Source: Puccinellia tenuiflora
Lineage: Eukaryota; Streptophyta; Magnoliopsida; Poales; Poaceae
Assembly (NCBI GenBank): GCA_012064385.1
Contig: QRDG01000350.1
Location: forward strand, 186,001-250,000
Direction of reading: 5' to 3'
DNA length: 64,000 bases
Position 1 is the first letter of the stretch, and every line of letters begins with the position of its first letter. The position numbers and the translations under genes were made by a program. Under the pieces are notes generated by a model that saw only the letters and a program-made list of their open reading frames with translations, did not search any database and was not told the DNA's origin. Below, in pieces: positions 34,499 through 47,706 of this stretch.

Positions 34499-36603
34499 TG
34501 TTAGGTTTCGCCCAAGGATCGAATGCACGATCTCACGACAAAACAAACTCGCCGGAACTTTGATCACAAACGGAACCGCAAGGACACGAATTCCTTTATC
34601 CGTGGTAAGGCTGACGCTAACGCAAACGGCAGGACCAGAGTACGCACACGAACGCAGCAACACAAAAAGATCGCCAGAGGCATGTGTCGTGCCTCGTAAT
34701 ATTCTCTATTGCTTTTCGTTTTTCTGGTACAGATTACAACGCACTGGTGCACATATATATAGGTCCAAGACCTGACTATCTAGCTGACTCGTAGTAGGAC
34801 ACCAAACCGACCTTGAACCAAATATTCCTATTCTACTCCAACTAATACTAGTTGGACACGGACACATATGGCATGCAAGCCATAAGACCCACCAACATGA
34901 AAACTTTTCTAAGCTAATCACGTGACAACCACAATGTTTGGATCACCCAACAATCATCCCCTAATCCAAACTTTCGACTCGTAGATTCTGACCGACATAT
35001 CTCTGGATTACCAGCCCACGCCGTCGCATCTTAGCGTGCCACATGCAGACTAAACGCATAGTCACATGCAGGTAACTCATCTTGACCGGTCCGAATCCAT
35101 CTTCATGTTGGCCTTCATCTTCTCATCGAGACACTCTAATGACTCTAACACTAGAGAAAAAACACGACTCTTAACCTTCTTTTTTACTACTGCTTCATCA
35201 TCAGAACATCCTCGGGTCATCATCATCATCGCAAACACCTAGATGAAGCATCCCGTCCTCCTTCTTCCGTTCCTTCGACGGATTAGTACACTCTCGGGAG
35301 AAGTGCCCCATCTCCTGACAATTTTAACAATGAACTTTTGATATGTCAAACTTGAAATACTTTTGCTTATCTTTGCCTTTGGTACATAAGAACATCAGGT
35401 GCTCTTCTTCCTTATCGCGTTCACGTCCCTTCAACGTCAACTCATAGGTTTTCAGTCTCCCGATCACCTCCATCACCGACATCTGCGCCACATCACCCCA
35501 CTGCTCAATAGTGCCAACGATCGTAGGAATTTATCGGGAACAGCCTGTAGTAATTTCTCCATAACCGTGATGTCCTCTATCTTTGATCCGAGAGCTCGCA
35601 TCTCATTAACCATGGAGGTTAGCTTTAACGCAAACTCGCCAACCCCTTCAGATCCTTTCATGCTCAACAATCAAATTGCCTCCTGAGAGCTTGAACACGG
35701 GCCTTCTTGACACGGTCATCACCAGCGTGCATCTCCTTAACAGCGTCCCAAGCTTCCTTTGCTGTACCTTTCTCTGATATCGTCATAAAACAGCATCGGG
35801 CACAGCTTGGGCTATGACGGCGAAGGCCTCTTCATCCTTTGTCTCATCAATCGTTGGGTTGCCTTCTATTGCCGTCCAGACTCTCTGTGCACGCATGAAA
35901 ACCTTCATCTTCGCGGCCCACACTCCGTAATTGTCGCCTTCAAGCATGGGGTACCGGATGTTCACGTTAGCATGTCTTTTACTTGAATTCGACATGATCC
36001 TCTTCCTCGATTTTCCTTCGTCCGTGACGCACTTGACGGCGACGAAGAATCCTCGGACTCCACCGTGACACAACTTGACGGCGAAGCCTCCACACCGCAG
36101 CTCTGATACCAATTGTTAGGATTCGCCCAAGGATCGAACGCACAATCTCACGACAAAACAAACTCGCCAGAACTTTGATCACGAACAGAACCTTGAAAGA
36201 AATGAGCTTTTTTCTCCGCCCGCAAGGACACGAATTCCTTTATCCGTCGTGAGGCTGACGCTAACGCAAACGCCAGGACCAGAGTACGCACACGAACGCA
36301 GCAACACAAAAAGATCGCCAGAGGCACGTGTCGTGCCTCGTAATATTCTCTATTGCTTTTCGTTTTTCTGGTACAGATTACAACGCACTGGTGCACATAT
36401 ATATAGGTCCAAGACCTGACTATCTAGCTGACTCGTACTAGGACACCAAACCGACCTTGAACCAAATATTCCTATTCTACTCCAACTAATACTAGTAGGA
36501 CACGGACACATATGGCATGCAAGCCATAAGACCCACCGACATGAAAACTTTTCTAAGCTAATTACGTGGCAACCGAACAGGACAATGTTTGGATTACCCA
36601 ACA
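34499..36603 (-). mobile_element. Gag-only Copia-type LTR element (TR-GAG-like), copy 1
   Basis: LTRs 34499-34952 and 36114-36603 begin TGTTAGG and end CCCAACA on the plus strand. The primer binding site TGGTATCAGAGC (36100-36111, minus) fits initiator tRNA-Met, and a purine tract (ATTAGGGGATGAT, minus) lies at the other end. Target duplication GAGGC is perfect (34494-34498 and 36604-36608). The 1.16 kb interior holds only a gag frame, so the element depends on enzymes from other elements. LTR 36114-36603 has a ~30 bp insertion near 36195-36222 missing in its partner. Confidence 0.9.
35201..35995 (-). pseudogene. Copia-type Gag of gag-only element, copy 1
   Basis: It reads MSNSSKRHANVN, then NYGVWAAKMKVFMRAQRVW (a UBN2/DUF4219-type gag core), then LTSMVNEMRALGSKI, ending DDPRMF with a stop at 35201-35203. 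Several one-base changes break it near 35500, 35680 and 35790, and the CCHC knuckle Cys seen in copy 2 is altered near 35325 (TTTTAACAATG). Confidence 0.7.
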
Positions 36604-39600
36604 GAGGCTTCGTGTGGCGGACGCCGAGAGATCTGTGCTGGAGTAGAACGAACTGGCACCGGGGGGCGCTTCGTCTCGGCAGCGGGGCCTCAGGCCACTT
36701 CGAGATCGGCCCAGGGGACTTCGCCTAGTAGTCACGCCGGAGACTACGCCGATGAGCGCCGTCCATAGCCTGCGAGGTCAACACGTACGAGGGAAAAGGA
36801 ATAAAGATGCCACCCTGACAGTAAATGCCCTTTTACATAACAGTCCTTATAATATTGAAGTAGGGTCTTAACTGCAACAAAAGTTGTTCCATCCACCTCA
36901 CGTGCCTTGCGCGTGACTGGTTTTTGTAAAAAACCAGATAACAGACCGGGTAGTGACCACGGGTGCACACATTCGACAAGTTGTATGACCAATTAGTTCG
37001 TTTTGCATGGGAGGAGGAGAGATCTGCTGAGGATACTTCTTTTAATGTGGTGCAATCTAGGTCCTCTAAAAGGAACAATAATAGGAAAAATGTGGTGGTA
37101 TATAGACCTTCTACGAGAAGTCGGAAGAATGCTAGTATCTCTCCCCTGGATCCTGGGAGGAATACTAGAAAAAGAAATAAACCTAATAGATTTAAATGAA
37201 AGGGCCTTTGGAATTTAAGGGGATAAGGAAGAAAGGCATTTCTTCTTGTCTCACTGATCTTATTAAGATGCATGCGTTGGATTTTATTGGACTTCAGGAA
37301 ACTATGAAGCAAGATGTTTCAGATAGTTTCCTTAGCAAATTTGATCCCAATAACTTTTTTCTGGAAGTGGGTGCCTTCTAATGGTAAGTCTGCCGGTATT
37401 CTGTGTGGAGTGAGGCAAGAATCCTTGGAGGTTTCAGCTGTCAAAGTTGGTAAATATATGGTACAGTTTAACCTGTGGGATAAAATGAAAAAAATGCAGA
37501 TGGACTCTGATTACTGTTTACGGCTCAGCTCATGAGGAGCAGAAAGAGGATTTCCTGGCGGAATTAGCTTCCTCTTGTAATGCCATAACTGAACCCTATA
37601 TTGTGGGAGGGGATTTTAATATCCTACGATACTGTGGTGAGAAGAATAAACATACTTCTCTACCTCACTCCTCGGATATTTTCAACTCTATCATTCATAC
37701 CCTAAACTTAAGAGAAATTTACATGACAGGTGGTTGTATACCTGGTGTAATAATCATGCTGATCCTACCCTAGAAAAATTAGACAGGGTGTTGATGTCTC
37801 ATGCTTGGGAGGACTTGTTTCCTTTAGACCAGGTGAGGAAAATCGTAAGAGAAATCTCTGATCACAACATTCTCTTATGGATTCAGGTTGTGATAGTGTG
37901 GTGCATAGAAAAGGATTCAGATTTGATGTCAGTTGGTTCAACAATGAAAATTTTCTCCCTGCTATGGAGAAAATTTGGGAGAAACATGCATGTTCACAAA
38001 AATAATCCTATCGATATTCTAAATATCAAGCTGAAAAGGTTTAAAAAATATTTCAAGGGTTGGGGGCCTAACATTTTGGAACTAATAATAAAAAGAAAGT
38101 TTCTCTTCGAGAGGAACTTGATATCCTAGAAAATCTGGAAGAGATGCAAGACTTGTCTCCTAGCCAGCTAACTAGGAAAAATGAGATTCAGACCATTTTA
38201 CTTTATCTTTGTGAGGAGGAGGAAAGTTATTGGCACCAAAGGTCAAATGAAAGGTGGCTGCTAAACGGGGATAACAACACGGCCTTTTTCCATAGAGTAG
38301 CTAATGGAAGAAGGAGAAAACACTTTATGCAACAGCTAAATCACAATGAGCTGGTGATAGAAGGGACTGCTAATTTGTTAAAGCATGCTACAGAATATTA
38401 TAAAGAATTATTTGGCCTGGCTCCTGCTAATATTTTTTCCATTGCGGCAGACCTATGGGGTGATCATGAGAAGATAGATACCCCAGACAATATTATGTTG
38501 ACTAAACCGTTCACTGTTCAGGAAGTAAAATCTGCGCTTTTTGCTATGAAAACTAATAAGGCTCCTGGTCCTGATAACATTCCTATTGAGTTCTTTCAAC
38601 ATTGTGGGACATTGTTATGCTGATGTTATGTGCCTTTTTGATAATTTTTATGCTGGTAATCTTGATGTTCAAAGTTTGAATTATGGTATAATCACTTTGT
38701 TGCCAAAACTTGCCGAGGCCAATAAAATTCAACAGTTCAGGCCTATTTGCCTGTTAAGATGTATTTATAAACTCATAACTAAAACCTTGTGCATTAGATT
38801 GGATCCTTATGCTCACAAGCTGTTTAGTGTACAACAGAATGCTTTCATAAAGAAACGAAACATTATGGATGGCATTATGTCTTTGCATGAATTAATGCAT
38901 CATACTCATGTTAAAAAGCATGTAGGCATTGTCTTGAAGCTTGATTTCGAAAAAGCGTATGATAAAGTAAACTGGGATTTTCTAATAAATTGTCATAAAG
39001 TGAGAGGATTCTGTGATACTTGGTGCTCCTGGATCTGTCAAACTCTTCATAATGGTTCGGTGGCTGTCAAAATTAATGATGAAACGGGTCCATATTTCAA
39101 AGCACGAAAGAGTAAGACAGGGAGACCCCCTAGCTCCTTTTCTGTTCAATATGATAGGAGAGTGTCTTACAAAATGGTTTTACGTGCTCAAGCTAGTGGC
39201 CTCTTTGAAGGTTAGCCCCAGATTTGATAGAAATGGTGTGGCTATTTTGCAGTATGCTGATGATACGGTTATTTGTATAACCCATGATCCTAAAAAAAGC
39301 GGTAGAAATGTAAAGCTTGCTGTTGTATTTGTTTGAACTTATGTCAGGGGTTTAAAATAAATTTCCTAAAAAGTGAGGTTTTCTCGATTGGTGGGGATAA
39401 TGATTATAACAAAGTTCTACGCGGATATGTTCAATTGTCAGCCTGGGGTCTTGCCTTGAAATATTTGGGCATGCCGGTTACCTTCTCAAATTTGAAAAAC
39501 ATTGATTGGGACTTCCTGGATGTGAAATTCATCAAAAAATTAGATGCTTGGATATGTGGCTCGGCTTCCTCTGGTGCTAGGTTAACTTTGTTACAATCTT

Positions 39601-40757
39601 GTCTCTCTGGTCTACCTTCGTACTATATGTCTATGTTTCTGTTGAATAACGTTTATGAGAGATGTATAAACACATGAGACGTTTCTTTTGGCAAGGTGTA
39701 CAAAAGAAAAAGAAATATTATATGGTAAAATGGAGAAGAATTTGTAGATCTAGATCGAAAGGAGGTCTAGGAGTGAAGGACCTGAGAAAGCAAAACATCA
39801 GCCTATTGGTGAAATGGTGGTGGAAATTAGAGTCCCAGGATGGCCTTTGGCAGTCCATTGTAAAAGCTAAATATCTGCATAATCAGTCGGTGGCTTCGGT
39901 TTCAGCAAAGTTTCATGATTCTCCTGCCTGGAAAAATCTCCTGAAAGTGAAAGACATATATATGAAAGGAAGGAAGGTAAAAATGAAAAAGGCAACTGGT
40001 GAGATTCTGGAAGGATCCCTGGTTCGATAACAAACCCTTGATGGAAAGCTTTCCTTGTGTTATATAGTAGTTGCCTGATGCAAGAGATAACTTTTAGAGA
40101 GGGCCAAGTAAACAATTTTGAGTTAAAATTCAGAAGAAGATTGTTCCCTGAGCTTCTTTACAATGGGCTCCTATCCAGGAAAAAGCAAGAGGTGTGGTAA
40201 TATCTGAGGGGATCAGATCAGGTTTACTGGGGCCTGTGTCAAAACAATAAATTCTCTACTAAATCTGTCTACAAATGGCTGGAAAACGGTGAGTGGGTCC
40301 TAATATATAATTGGCTTTGGAAAGCTAAATCCCCCTGAAAATTAGGATTTCTTGTGGAAGCTTATGCAAGATGCGTTTTGACAAGGGAAAATATGGAAAA
40401 AGGAGGAAATGGTTGGTTAATCCTAGTTGTTCTTTTTGTGATCAAATAGAAACTTGCAACCACTTGTTCTTTTCTTGTGTTACCTGCCCCAAGAACTTCT
40501 GGCAATGCTTGTCTTGGTTTTATACTTTCTGGCCAGAAGGCAAAAAATTTATATCCTGTTAGATTGCTTTGCAGTTTGTTGGTCGATCTGGACCACAAGA
40601 AACAAGATAACATTTGATAAATATAAACTGAGGAATCCTGTTACAGTGATCTTCACGGCTTGTTCCTTTCTATCTTACTGGGCAGGTCTCTACTCTGGCG
40701 AAGAAAGATGTTATCAGAGAAGGTGCAAATCAGTTGAAGAAGTAGCCATGAGGTTTG

Positions 40758-40793
<36 letters not shown>

Positions 40794-41168
40794 GTCAGCC
40801 AGCGATAGGAGAGGTGCTCCTACTCACGGATCGCTGAAGGAGTTCCTACGAAGCCCTGTTCTTAAAGGGATATGGTTGTCTGTTAGTGTTGTTTCCTAAT
40901 GTGACTTGTGTTAGCGATTGTTTTGTGTGTTGTTGAACTATTGTGGTCTCTTTTGGCTTTGTGTTAGGATAGGGGGGATAAACATTGACAAGTTTTTTGC
41001 CCCGTAGTGGTGCCGAGATCGAGCATCCACAGCGGGTTTCCTGCCAATGCCTCCATTCTGACTGGACTCCTCCTGCCCCTTTTCTTCTTCTCTCTTTAAA
41101 CTTTGTAAGAACATGATATTTCTGTTGCGAAAAGTATAGAAACGGGCTAGCCCAGTTGGAAAAAAAAA
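36604..41168 (+). mobile_element. L1-type LINE, copy 1 (unit 1), heavily frameshifted
   Basis: The end of ORF1 (36963-37199, ...RKRNKPNRFK) overlaps the ORF2 start by ATGA at 37196. Endonuclease (GLQET, GGDFN, SDHNIL), reverse transcriptase (LKLDFEKAYDKVNWDFL, QYADDTV) and a zinc-finger end (SCSFCDQIETCNHLFFSC) are all recognisable. Many one-base indels relative to copy 2 split ORF2 into about eight pieces. The 3' end is an A run at about 41160-41168. The gag-only element sits in its 5' part, so the original 5' end may lie left of 34499. The true 5' boundary is not visible. Confidence 0.85.
40759..40790. repeat. 32-base G run
   Basis: Unit 2 has GCGGGGGGCCTGG at the equivalent site (about 51510). 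The run replaces coding sequence of the LINE. Confidence 0.9.
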
Positions 41169-41346
41169 TGTAGGCAAGATCAAGGGTCGTTCTTCATTAG
41201 ATCGGAGCTTGCGATTACATGTTATACCTCCTAGGAGCCGTACGACGCTGCTAGATCTGCTGTCTCAGCCTCAGGCCACGAGCCTTACGATGATGCTTCC
41301 ATCTCCAGGCATCGGCAAGTTTTTTTAGAAAATACAACACATACGA

Positions 41347-42753
41347 CACTACCGAAAACACAGCGTGTGCTTTCTATCGGGCACGTTTCTTTGCTGTGTG
41401 CACGACGAAAAAACACACGGCAAGTTGGTTTTGCCGTCTGTTTTTTTTGGCACAGTAAAGTTAATTTTTTCGTTTCTCATACTTCGAAACTTTTTCTACT
41501 CTCCACATACATATTTGATACTCCATGTTTAAATTTGGTCCATTTTCGTTTTTGTTTGTTATTTACCTAATTAATGCATTTCAAACAATTTTTTGAAAAA
41601 CATCTTGAACTACAGTGACTCAATAATTGAATTAAAATGAGTGTAAAATGATATTCTGTTATTTAGCCTAGTTTGAGGCCTTACATGTGAAATCAAATGA
41701 AATTTCCAACATCCTGTTCAGAAAAACACGATCACGAAAGTGTGTTCGAATGAATTTAAATTTCTAAAAAAACAAATGAAGTCTGGAAATCATGAGATTT
41801 GTCAATATCTCATGATATTGTACGTAGAGGTTGTGGTAAAAAATTGAGTATGTTTCGAACATTTTGTCACGTACGATGCTTACAAACAGAAGGATCTCCG
41901 AAGAAAAAATCACATAGGTGAGAAGGATGCGGTTAGGTTTAGAGTGAAAATTACGATCGAATTTGAAATTGACTTCGAAATATTTTCTATATGTAATACC
42001 CAACATAAGTTATTTCATGTTAATTGTTGAATTATTTGAAACTTTTGATAATTATAATAAAAAGATGAAGAAAATTAGAAAAAATAAAAATATTGTTTGT
42101 CGTGGGCCGGGGGTGACACGACAAAGGGAGGGGCGACCGGCCTATAAATACCTTGCCCCCACCCTCCATAAACCTAGCCGATTCAACCCCTCACCCCCCC
42201 CCCCCCGCGCCGCCACCCCCCCTCCCGCGCCACCCCCCCCATCCCCTCCCCCGGACCCTCACCTCCTCCCCCGGCCGTGGTCGGCGGCGCCCGGCCCGCC
42301 CCTCCTCCCTGGATCTGACGCGGGGCGACGACGCCCGCCCCTTGTCCCCGGATCCGGTGGCGTCCCCCCCCCCCCCCCCCGGCGGCCGGTGCAGCCGGCA
42401 CGGGGGTGGCGGGCGGTGGGGTGCGGGGTGGCGATCGTGCTGGTGGTGCGGGCAGCGGTGCGTGGCAGTGCTGCGGCGGTGCGTGGTGCGGCCTACGTGG
42501 CCAGAGGCGCGACAGCAGGGCGGCCGTTGCGATGGTGGCGGGCCCGGCACGACCCTGGCTGGCGGACCAACCATTTTTTTATTTTCTATTTTTTGAATTG
42601 TTTGCCGTATGCTTAGTTTGGCCCACGACAAAGCGCTCTTTGTTATGCGTGGCGTTGCCGTGTGCGCTTCCCCGTGGGTGGCACACATCAACACCTTTGC
42701 CGTGTGTAATAGGTGATTTGCGGCATACGGCAAAGCAAGGAAATTCGGTAGTG
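41347..42753. mobile_element. Non-autonomous CACTA-type element, copy 1
   Basis: The ends CACTACCGAAAACAC and (reverse) CACTACCGAATTTCC are flanked by CGA on both sides (41344-41346 and 42754-42756). Subterminal TTGCCGTGTG/GCACACGGC words are present. A GC-rich segment with TATAAATA at about 42144 lies inside. No transposase is encoded. Confidence 0.85.
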
Positions 42754-42756
42754 CGA

Positions 42757-43454
42757 AGTGGAGAGACTCATTGTACGTGCCCTTAAAATCCACACAGAAA
42801 ACTGGGGGTATATATTAATTCATATGTAATCCAAACAAGGTTGGGGGTTGCATTATTGTGACAGTTTAGGCATTATTTTCTAAACAACTTTAGTCGCCGC
42901 ATGATTAAGTTTAGTTATTATTATACTTAGTTAACAAATTAACGTGGAACTATGGAAATCCTATTTGTTTTATATAGATGTACGTACATTATAATTATAC
43001 AACAATAGAATATCTTATCAATTCCTCTACTGTTTGGTGCGAATTGAGTTTGAGCGAGAACTCTTATGCATGTATAAAATACAACAATGACATCCTTATC
43101 AAGAAATATTTAGCGAGCAATCGATCGAGCTCGAAATATTAAACAACAATATGGTGCTAGGTAGAAAAATTGATAGTGCTAGCTATTGATATAGTAAGTA
43201 CCACCTGATAGGCTGATATTACAACACTCTTGGATACATGCCTGCCAATTGGCCAGTCAGGCATCATTGCTTTCGCCGCACATTTTTTTAATTAGGTCCA
43301 GTTGATACAATCCATGCATCTGTCTGGTACGAAGTGTGATAATTTAATTTGATGATAAGGTTTCGTCGTTTTGGATCGAGCATATCCAAGTTAATTTGTG
43401 TTCTTCTTGGACATCAAATTAATTTTCTTCTACTTGGACATGCTTCTCTGTCTC
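42757..43454. other. 5' flank of DEFL gene 1
   Basis: AT-rich, near-identical to 53788-54486 in unit 2. It is the probable promoter region of the DEFL gene; no coding frame is seen. Confidence 0.5.
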
Positions 43455-43462
43455 TATATATA
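43455..43462 (+). promoter_or_regulatory. TATA box of DEFL gene 1
   Basis: TATATATA lies about 75 bp upstream of the start codon at 43536, a normal distance for a plant gene with a short leader. Confidence 0.6.
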
Positions 43463-43535
43463 TGCTCGCTCGTTCTTTCTTCTTCGACTTACCAAGAACT
43501 TCAATATAATTCCACCAGAAAAGCAACCAATAATA

Positions 43536-43923
43536 ATGGATCCTTCACGAAGGAATCTCTCTGCGACGGCCGCAGTCATCGTCCTCCTCCTCTTCGTCAT
43601 CGTCTCTGACGGTACTAGCTACTATCACATATACACATGCACATGCTATAGCTATATGCATTCCTCCTCGTCTCGATCTTTTGATTGTTCTTTTGGCTTC
43701 TAATTTATGACATTCTTACTTTAATTATGTATATGCTCATGAGTATATCGCAGAGATTGTCAACGTTGGGGCATGGAATTTCTGCAGCCACTTGAGCGGC
43801 AACTATCATGGGATGTGCTTCAACGAGTTATCGCAGTGCACCAATACATGCGTAGCCGAAAGCCATGACAACATTGAAGGCTACTGCGACGACTATCGTT
43901 GCTACTGTGTCACATCATGCTAG
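43536..43923 (+). CDS. Defensin-like (DEFL) secreted cysteine-rich peptide, copy 1
   Basis: Exon 1 is 43536-43611 and exon 2 is 43754-43923, with GT and AG borders and a phase-1 join. The precursor has 81 residues. Exon 1 encodes MDPSRRNL and a hydrophobic signal (TAAVIVLLLFVIVSDG). Exon 2 encodes a mature peptide with eight Cys spaced C-x10-C-x6-C-x3-C-x11-C-x4-C-x1-C-x3-C, the CS-alpha-beta pattern of plant defensins. A single intron after the signal peptide is the usual layout of this family. Members are secreted and act in defence or in cell signalling; the target here is unknown. It has its own TATA box and is intact. Unit 2 holds a near-identical copy. Confidence 0.88.
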
Positions 43924-45036
43924 CTCGCATGATTTTGGACCCGGGAATAAAGGAGCTGGATTGAAGGCCAGCTCACGTGGACACTGTTCTGGAGAGCTTT
44001 AGTCTCTTTTCTCTTGTGAGTAACGGCTAGTGCAGAGGGAATCTCGCGATGGACCTAAGGATACCCCTTTAATTAGTCTCAGTTCGTATTACCAACGGGA
44101 CTGAGAGGGGAGGGCTTTTAGTCTGGAAAGATTAGTACGGAATGGTTTCTGGATATTTATTAGCAGCATGTACCACAACAATTAACCACTTGTAGAAAAC
44201 AGGCCATGAATGGTGCTAATAAATTGCTTACGATATGATTGTGACAAATAATACTGTTGGAGTTATTGATCCACCAGCTGATAAATTAATATATATTGTA
44301 CGTTTGCATTGCCTGCTTCATGGGAAATTACGGCCATATCTTCCGAAAACAGAAGAAATCATAAAAATGGACGTTCTTGATTCGCACTCAATTGCTGGTG
44401 TACGCAAGCTGGTGACTCACTCAAACACGAAAAACTTTACGAACCAGATCACAGATGAAAACATGCAGAGAAGAATTCCAATCATGAAAACCCTTTTCGG
44501 CCCCCCACGTCGCTCGGTGCGGGTGACTCAGGTGGCGCCTGCGGTACCGCGCTGCCAGGCCCCTCCAACGCGCTACTGCCTGAGCAGGCTGCATGGAAGC
44601 CCGTGCGGCTGCAAGGAAGCCAGTAGCGAGGTTTCTTCCGAAGTGACACTATTCCTAATTAGGATCGGGTTCAATTTTATCTGGTACTATTCCGAAGGAC
44701 GAAAGATCCATTCCCTAGTAGTGCTATCCTTGTTGACGACGGGTCACCCATGGACGTTTCGATGATTAGTATGTGAATGTTGGTGCGTGTCGTAGTAAGC
44801 TTCAGTTTGGCTGCTATTTTTCGGCGGAGTAATTTCCGCTTTAGTTGAGTTTGAGTTTCGGCACGTTTCCAACCGGCCGTATATTAAATGTTGAGTTGAG
44901 TGCGATAGAATGGTGCGGCATGTGTTGATGGCTCAATCCAACCTACCTATGTTTAATTTGTGTTTTTTTCCTTTGGTTGTGATTGCCCAGTCTGGGCTTC
45001 ATCTTTTTTTAATATAATCAGCAGCTCTTTAATATA
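43924..45036. other. 3' flank of DEFL gene 1, with a conserved open frame
   Basis: A plus-strand frame at 44235-44765 (176 codons) is also present at 55255, but a two-base difference near 55490 changes its reading frame in unit 2. No domain is seen, so it is probably non-coding or a decayed repeat. Confidence 0.45.
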
Positions 45037-45239
45037 ATCTCCGGTCTCTTCACGCAGAACACCTTGCCTCCCTGGCGCCAGCTCGCCGTCCGCGACATCC
45101 TCGTCGTAGCTGCTGCTCCCGCGTGGAGGACGCACCTCGGCTCTGCCCCAAGCACGACAACGGGAGCGTAGGTCGCCGTCTCTCGTCGTCGCCCGCTAGC
45201 GGTCGGGGCACCCCTCTTGCTCGGAGGCGCCCGGGAGGC

Positions 45240-47316
45240 TGTTAGGTTTCGCCCAAGGATCGAACGCACGATCTCACGACAAAACAAACTCGCCGGAACT
45301 TTGATCACGAACGGAACCGCAAGGACACGAATTCCTTTATCCGTCGTAAGGCTGACGCTAACGCAAACGCCAGGACCAGAGTACACACACGAACGCAGCA
45401 ACACAAAAAGATCGCCAGAGGCACGTGTCGTGCGCCTCGTAATATTCTCTATTGCTTTTCGTTTTTCTGGTACAGATTACAACGCACTGGTGCACGTATA
45501 TATAGACCTGACTATCTAGCTGACTCGTACTAGGACACCAAACCGACCTTGAACCAAATATTCCTATTCTACTCCAACTAATACTAGTAGGACACGGACA
45601 CATATGGCATGCAAGCCATAAGACCCACCGACATGAAAACTTTTCTAAGCTAATCACGTGGCAACCAAACAGGACAATGTTTGGATCACCCAACAATCAC
45701 CCCCTAATCCAAACTTTCGACTCGTAGATTCTGACCGACATATCTCTGGATTACCAGCCCACGCCGTCACATCTTAGCGTGCCACATGCAGACTAAACGC
45801 ATAGTCACATGCAGGTAACTCATCTTGACCGGTCCACATCCATCTTCATGTTGGCCTTCATCTTCTCATCGAGACACTCTAATGACTCTAACACTAGAGA
45901 AAAAACACGACTCTTAACCTTTTTTTTACTACTGCTTCGTCATCAGAACATCCTCGGGTCATCATCATCATCGCAAACACCTAGATGAAGCATCCCGGCC
46001 TCCTTCTTCCGTTCCTTCGACGGATTAGTACACTCTCGGGAGAAGTGCCCCATCTCCTGACAATTGTAACAACGAACTTTTGATATGTCAAACTTGAAAT
46101 ACTTTTGCTTATCTTTGCCTTTGGTACGTGAGAACATCAGGTGCTCTTCTTCCTTATCGCGTTCACGTCCCTTCAACGTCAACTCATAGGTTTTCAGTCT
46201 CCCGATCACCTCACCGACATCTTTGCCACATCACCCCACTGCTCAATAGTGCTAACGATCGGTAGGAATTTATCGGGAACAGCCTGTAGTAAATTTGTCT
46301 ATAACCGTGATGTCTCTATCTTTGATCCGAGAGCTCGCATCTCATTAACCATGGAGGTTAGCTTTAACGCAAACTCGCCAACCCCTTCAGATCCTTTCAT
46401 GCTCAACCAATCAAATTCCCTCCTGAGAGCTTGAACACGGGCCATCTTGACACGGTCATCACCAGCGTGCATCTCCTTAACAGCGTCCCAAGCTTCCTTT
46501 GCTGTACCTTTCTCTGATATGGTCATAAAAACATCATCGGGCACAACTTGGGCTATGGCGGCGAAGGCCTCTTCATCCTTTGTCTCATCAATCTTTGGGT
46601 TGCCTTCTATTGCCGTCCAGACTCTCTGTGCACGCATGAAAACCTTCATCTTCGCGGCCCACACTCCGTAATTGTCGCCTTCAAGCATGGGGTACCGGAT
46701 GTTCACGTTAGCATCTCTTTTACTTGAATTCGACATGATCCTCTTCCTCGATTTTCCTTCGTCCGTGACGCAACTTGACGGCGACGAAGAATCCTCGGAC
46801 TCCACCGTGATGCAACTTGACGGCGAAGCCTCCACACCGCAGCTCTCATACCAATTGTTAGGTTTCGCCCAAGGATCGAACGCACGATCTCACGACAAAA
46901 CAAACTCGCTGGAACTTTGATCACGAACGGAACCGCAAGGACACGAATTCCTTTATCCGTCGTGAGGCTGACGCTAACGCAAACGCCAGGACCAGAGTAT
47001 GCACACGAACACAGAAACACAAAAAGATCGCCAGAGGCACGTGTCGTGCCTCGTAATATTCTCTATTGCTTTTCGTTTTTCTGGTACAGATTACAACACA
47101 CTGGTGCACATATATATAGGTCCAAGACCTGACTATCTAGCTGACTCGTACTAGGACACCAAACCGACCTTGAACCAAATATTCCTATTCTACTCCAACT
47201 AATACTAGTAGGACACGGACACATATGGCATGCAAGCCATAAGACCCACCGACATGAAAACTTTTCTAAGCTAATTACGTGGCAACCGAACAGGACAATG
47301 TTTGGATTACCCAACA
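45240..47316 (-). mobile_element. Gag-only Copia-type LTR element (TR-GAG-like), copy 2
   Basis: LTRs are 45240-45695 and 46856-47316. Target duplication GAGGC lies at 45235-45239 and 47317-47321, the same as copy 1, because the element was present before the segment was duplicated. The primer binding site carries one change (TGGTATGAGAGC). The purine tract is ATTAGGGGGTGAT. Confidence 0.9.
45943..46835 (-). pseudogene. Copia-type Gag of gag-only element, copy 2
   Basis: It starts at 46835 (MEASPSSC) or at the internal Met 46736 (MSNSSKRDANVN). The core has YGVWAAKMKVFMRAQRVWTA, EAWDAVKEMHAGDD and LTSMVNEMRALGSKI. One or two lost bases near 46230-46310 shift the frame. The C-terminal part then gives VIGRLKTYELTLKG and a CCHC knuckle CYNCQEMGHFSREC, with the stop at 45943-45945 after DDDDPRMF. 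It packages element RNA; no protease, integrase or reverse transcriptase follows. Confidence 0.8.
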
Positions 47317-47706
47317 GAGGCTTCGTGCAGCGGACGCCGAGAGATCGACCGGGGAGCTTCGTGCGCCGGCGGCAGAGCTCTGTGCTGGAGTAGAACGAGC
47401 CGGCACCGGGGGGCGCTTCGTCTCGGCAGCGGGGCCTCAGGCCATTTCGAGATCGGCCCAGGGGACTTCGCCTAGTCACGCCGAAGACTACGCCGATGAA
47501 CGCCGTCCATAGCCTGCGAGGTCAACACGTACGAGGGAAAAGGAATAAAGATGCCACCCTGACAGTAAATGCCCTTTTACATAACAGTCCTTATAATATT
47601 GAAGTAGGGTCTTAACTGCAACAAAAGTTGTTCCATCCACCTCACGTGCCTTGCGCCTGACTGGTTTTTGTAAAAAACCAGATAACAGACCGGGTAGTGA
47701 CCACGG

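Larger units (their letters stand above)
34299..45039. repeat. Tandem duplication, unit 1 (~10.7 kb)
   Basis: From 34299 (TCCGGTCTCTTCA) to 45039 the sequence is repeated in the same order at 45040-56058. The three junctions share ATC (34296-34298, 45037-45039, 56056-56058). Contents are the gag-only LTR element, LINE, non-autonomous CACTA and DEFL gene. Confidence 0.93.

Noticed and set aside
33838..34663. Frames around 34 kb on both strands
   Set aside because: GC-rich and mutually overlapping. Part runs into the LTR at 34499, and no domain is found.
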